A stretch of DNA of 64,000 nucleotides from Todiramphus chloris collaris (lineage: Eukaryota; Chordata; Aves; Coraciiformes; Alcedinidae). Both the position numbers and the translations under genes were made by a program. The notes beneath the pieces were generated by a model. It ran no database searches. It was not told where the DNA came from and was given only the letters and a program-made list of their open reading frames with translations. The stretch lies in the NCBI GenBank assembly GCA_025345505.1, contig JANVCC010000146.1:4597690-4661689 (forward strand). The letters run 5' to 3'. Positions 61,346 to 64,000 of the stretch are shown here, one piece after another; the first letter of the stretch is position 1; each line of letters starts with the position of its first letter.

Positions 61346-63315
61346 CTGCTAAGAAGACTGATAAAGTCCAAGAGAAAAGCAACCTCTTGTACTCTGCCAC
61401 ATGGGAGAGCAAAACTGGCTCCAAACCCTATGGTCATGTGGGCAGAAATTCACCTGAGAAAAGCACTGACCTTGAACCCAAATGCAGGCTGGCTTAGCAC
61501 AGCAAAGCTGTCGCTTCGGGATGTTTCAAGCTAAGATATTTTTCTAACCACAAACAATAGAAGATCTCCCCCTGTTTTATAACGCTGTCTTGTCTTCTCC
61601 ATATAAGCTGTTCGGCAGTCACCAATTGACTACTTTGCAATTTTACTAATAATCAGTTTATCTTTCACAATTTTCAGAAGCTCTCCAGAGACCTTTCCCC
61701 TCTCACTAGGCATGAACACACAAACACTTGTCTTGGCACTTGCCACAAGCAAGGAGACAAAAGCCCTCACTATGTGTAGGGGAACCTTGTAAAATGTGTC
61801 TCCTTGGAGAATCCCACCCCCATCTGCTTCCCTCACCCCCTCCCCACTTTTCTGCCTCCTTAGCTGTGCTGGAGGCTGAATCAACTGCTTATATGGTTGT
61901 GCTCTGACCCAGAGGGTACAGGGATGTAGCAGCAGAAACAATAACCGAATTTTCCTTTTTTTCAAGTCCAGTATCAGTTGTGCATACAAGGCAAAGTTAG
62001 CAACCCTCCTTCTTCTGCCTTTATACTGGAAAATACCAGACGGTGAACTCACCGCCTTTTCTCGTTGCCCTGTCACTGCACAGCAGAGGCTCTCGCAGTG
62101 GGGCTGCAGGTCTCCAGCGAAGACTCGATTGCAGAAACAGGCTCCCAACCTCAAGCGCAGTTGCAAACCTCGAAGGGAAAACACATGGGATCACCAACAA
62201 AACTATCTGGGCAGTGATGCTATCAAGCCTTCTAAAGAGCAGCCCTCAGTTAATTCCTTTTAGAGGTCTTTGTTCAACCCATCTCCCTTCTTGGAGATTC
62301 CAGCCAGAAGCACAAGAAGACATGATCCTTCCCATTGTAGAACTGCTGTCCACAACTATTCCTGCTCAATAAGCTTTGTCACAAACTTAAGACTATTTTT
62401 GGAAGCTTTAAAAATATCTAAGGGGCACCTTTCCTTTTTACCCAGACACAGCATCTTTTTATGTTTAATAGAGAGATTTAAAAAAAAATAAAAAATTCTT
62501 TCTGCTTAACATCAACATGCCTTTCTGTTAAAAATAAATCAGCTGAGCTAGCAAGAAGACTTGGGCAGGAGGAAATTCTATTTATAGGAACTTTTACAAC
62601 AGTTATCACAAGATGATAAGGATCGTTATGAACCACAGGCTCCACTGAGGGGTAGCATGGAGGCGAACCAGTCACAGGAGGAGGCAACACCACAGCACGG
62701 AAGGGACAAACAATTTCTAGGGTCATGCATGGATGGGGATACCAATGTCTTTTCAGTAATATGGGGGAGGTTGCCCTAAAGGGAGATGCTCAGAAGCACT
62801 GCATGCCCTTCTCCAAAGATAGCAAGCCCAGGATCTGCAAGGGACTGTGTAAATACCCGTTGTCCCGCACCATGCTGCCTCTCTTCTTCATTTGAAGCAA
62901 CAACCAGACAGAAGAGTATCTGTGTTGTTTTGCTTGCTGGTGTGGCTGTGATGGGGCTCGATCCTCAAGGAGCAGGAGAGGGAACTTCATAGTGCTATGC
63001 AGAGAAGTCATCCACTGTTCCTGTCTGTCAAACTGAGCCTTCCCCATTCTTCACCCAGAAATAAAGAATACCCAGCATTTCTGAGTTATCGACAGTTAAA
63101 CTCATGGGGGGGGAAGACTTTTTCCTCTCCATTATAAGACTGTAGAAAATTACAGACTTAGAGCCACAAACAATAGGGAGGTAGGAGCAGATCTGACTTT
63201 AAACAACAAAGCAAGTAAGTCAAGCTAGTAATAGCAGTGAGATAATGACAGGGATGTCAGAGGAGGAGTGAGTCAGACCAACAGGCTTCTCTTCCAAGCC
63301 ATTCCTCCAGCTTTC
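61346..63315. other. Non-coding DNA, no gene recognised
   Basis: A minus-strand stop-free stretch of 184 codons (61630-62184) begins with GTG, has no internal ATG until near its end, and shows no domain, so I do not call it a gene. A G8 run lies near 63105-63113. Nothing else could be assigned. Confidence 0.6.
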
Positions 63316-63378
63316 TTCATGACCTTGCACAAGTCACTTTATCTGTTTGTGCTGCAAATTTCTCATCTGCAAACCTTC
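63316..63378 (-). mobile_element. MIR-like SINE remnant (reverse orientation)
   Basis: TTCATGACCTTGCACAAGTC (63316-63335), ACTTTATCTGTTTGTGCTGC and AAATTTCTCATCTGCAAACC match, in order, the reverse complement of the MIR core ('GACCTTGGGCAAGTCACTTAACCTCTCTGTGCCTCAGTTTCCTCATCTGTAAA'). This is the clearest of the MIR-like fragments in the window. Confidence 0.75.
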
Positions 63379-63832
63379 CTTGGAAAATGCCTGGGCTTAT
63401 AGATACAAAACACGGAACACAAGCCATGTATTGCTGCCACCCTGCTACCCCTGGTTCAATGTAAACATTCCTCTGAAAGAATAGTCAAATATCTCTGATA
63501 ATCAATGATTGGAACCTCTTCTGGAAGGGACTGGGTCAGATGTGACTACATGGAGATCCTCTTCATGTTAGTGGAAGGAGGATTTTTATCTTTTCTATCC
63601 AAAAAGAAAGCATTTTCATGTCTTGCTGCAGTTAAAATATTTTGAGCTTTCAGATGAACATAATAGATGTGATGCACTAAACCAATGATTGATGAAATTT
63701 CGTGTTAATTCTCAAGTGTCTGTGTGTTCCCAGAGGACCTCCAATAGCAAAGACGGATGTTTGAAAAAGCAGATGGTTTAAGGTATGCCATCCTTTGGCA
63801 ATAAGGTAACATACATGCAAGTCTTTTCTTTT
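63379..63832. other. Non-coding DNA, nothing recognised
   Basis: Unique AT-rich sequence between the MIR-like fragment and the purine tract. I see no gene or repeat. Confidence 0.65.
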
Positions 63833-63945
63833 AGAGGGAAGGGGAAGGGGAAGGGGAAGGGGAAGGGGAAGAAAGGAGAGGAGAGGAGAGGAGAGGAGAG
63901 GAGAGGAGAGGAGAGGGAAAAGGAAAAAGGGGGGGGGAGGGGAAG
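63833..63945 (+). repeat. Homopurine tract (GGGGAA repeat, then GGAGA repeat), 113 bp
   Basis: The plus strand is uninterrupted A/G for about 113 bases. It has about five GGGGAA units, then a GGAGA pentamer array, then a G9 run and a GGGG. Mirror-symmetric polypurine DNA can form triplex (H-DNA), and the repeated G4 runs meet the quadruplex pattern. The minus frame across it (poly Ser-Pro-Leu and Phe-Pro) is a repeat translation. The repeat number is likely polymorphic. Confidence 0.93.
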
Positions 63946-64000
63946 ATAAAATCCTGACAATGACAAGGGGCTTACTTTGAAGAAAACTGGATTTTAAAGT

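Noticed and set aside
61630..62184. Minus-strand stop-free frame of 184 codons
   Set aside because: The first codon is GTG on the minus strand, not ATG, and no useful ATG follows until near the end. No domain or family is recognisable. A vertebrate gene would not start this way.
63462..63474. TGTAAACATTCCT resembling the miR-30 seed
   Set aside because: It departs from the mature miR-30 sequence after the first bases, and no complementary arm forms a precursor hairpin nearby.
63778..63966. Minus-strand frame with Ser-Pro-Leu and Phe-Pro repeats
   Set aside because: It is a translation of the purine microsatellite.
1..64000. CRISPR array, prokaryotic operon, phage or integron features
   Set aside because: No regularly spaced repeats, no dense co-directional genes and no ribosome-binding-site pattern. 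The CR1 content points to vertebrate DNA.
1..64000. Endogenous retrovirus or LTR
   Set aside because: I saw no paired LTR-like direct repeats, primer-binding site or gag/pol-like frames. The only reverse-transcriptase signature belongs to CR1.

Overview
The window looks like vertebrate, most probably bird, nuclear DNA from a large intron or a gene-poor intergenic region. The main evidence is a pair of CR1 LINE fragments (11229-12439, minus strand) ending in the CR1-type ATTCTATG octamer tail. They are accompanied by only a few old, degraded MIR/L2-like remnants, low overall repeat content, and many short homopolymers and microsatellites. CR1 also occurs in turtles and crocodilians, so 'bird' is an inference from CR1 plus the scarcity of other transposons. 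There is no operon-like gene packing, no ribosome-binding-site pattern and no prokaryotic mobile DNA.

I recognise no host protein-coding gene. The only coding homology I can defend is the decayed C-terminal part of a CR1 ORF2 reverse transcriptase. Every other open frame is short, matches no family I know, and is mostly explained by chance, low-complexity DNA or TA-poor (GC-rich) patches. Single small exons of a long gene, or lncRNA exons, could be hidden here and cannot be excluded by reading alone.

Layout. 1-11228: AT-rich non-coding DNA with A/T tracts, homeodomain-type AT motifs near 4.03 and 5.79 kb, and one unusually long but unsupported open frame (5128-5742). 11229-12439: two CR1 copies in the same orientation, tail to truncated end. 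12440-20390: non-coding, with an A/C tract, a G/T tract and G-rich runs. 20390-20850: a GC-rich patch. 20850-35340: non-coding, with a CpG-enriched patch at about 27.14-27.43 kb. 35340-35670: a second GC/CpG-richer patch. 35670-49250: non-coding, with MIR/L2-like remnants (about 37.6, 43.6 and 45.7 kb), a third GC-rich patch (44.33-44.76 kb) and a 26-base poly-G run (46808-46833). 49250-64000: further MIR-like remnants (49.26, 52.01, 61.21 and 63.32 kb), a CpG-richer block with splice-acceptor-like sites (56.82-57.36 kb), a 142-bp almost pure A/C tract (59670-59811) and a 113-bp uninterrupted purine tract (63833-63945).

I found no undescribed biological system that the sequence can support. 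The most notable items are the CR1-on-CR1 arrangement, the G-run and homopurine tracts, the recurrent strand-asymmetric CAAA/GTTT tracts, and a few CpG-enriched or acceptor-bearing islands that would be the first places to look for enhancers or unannotated exons.
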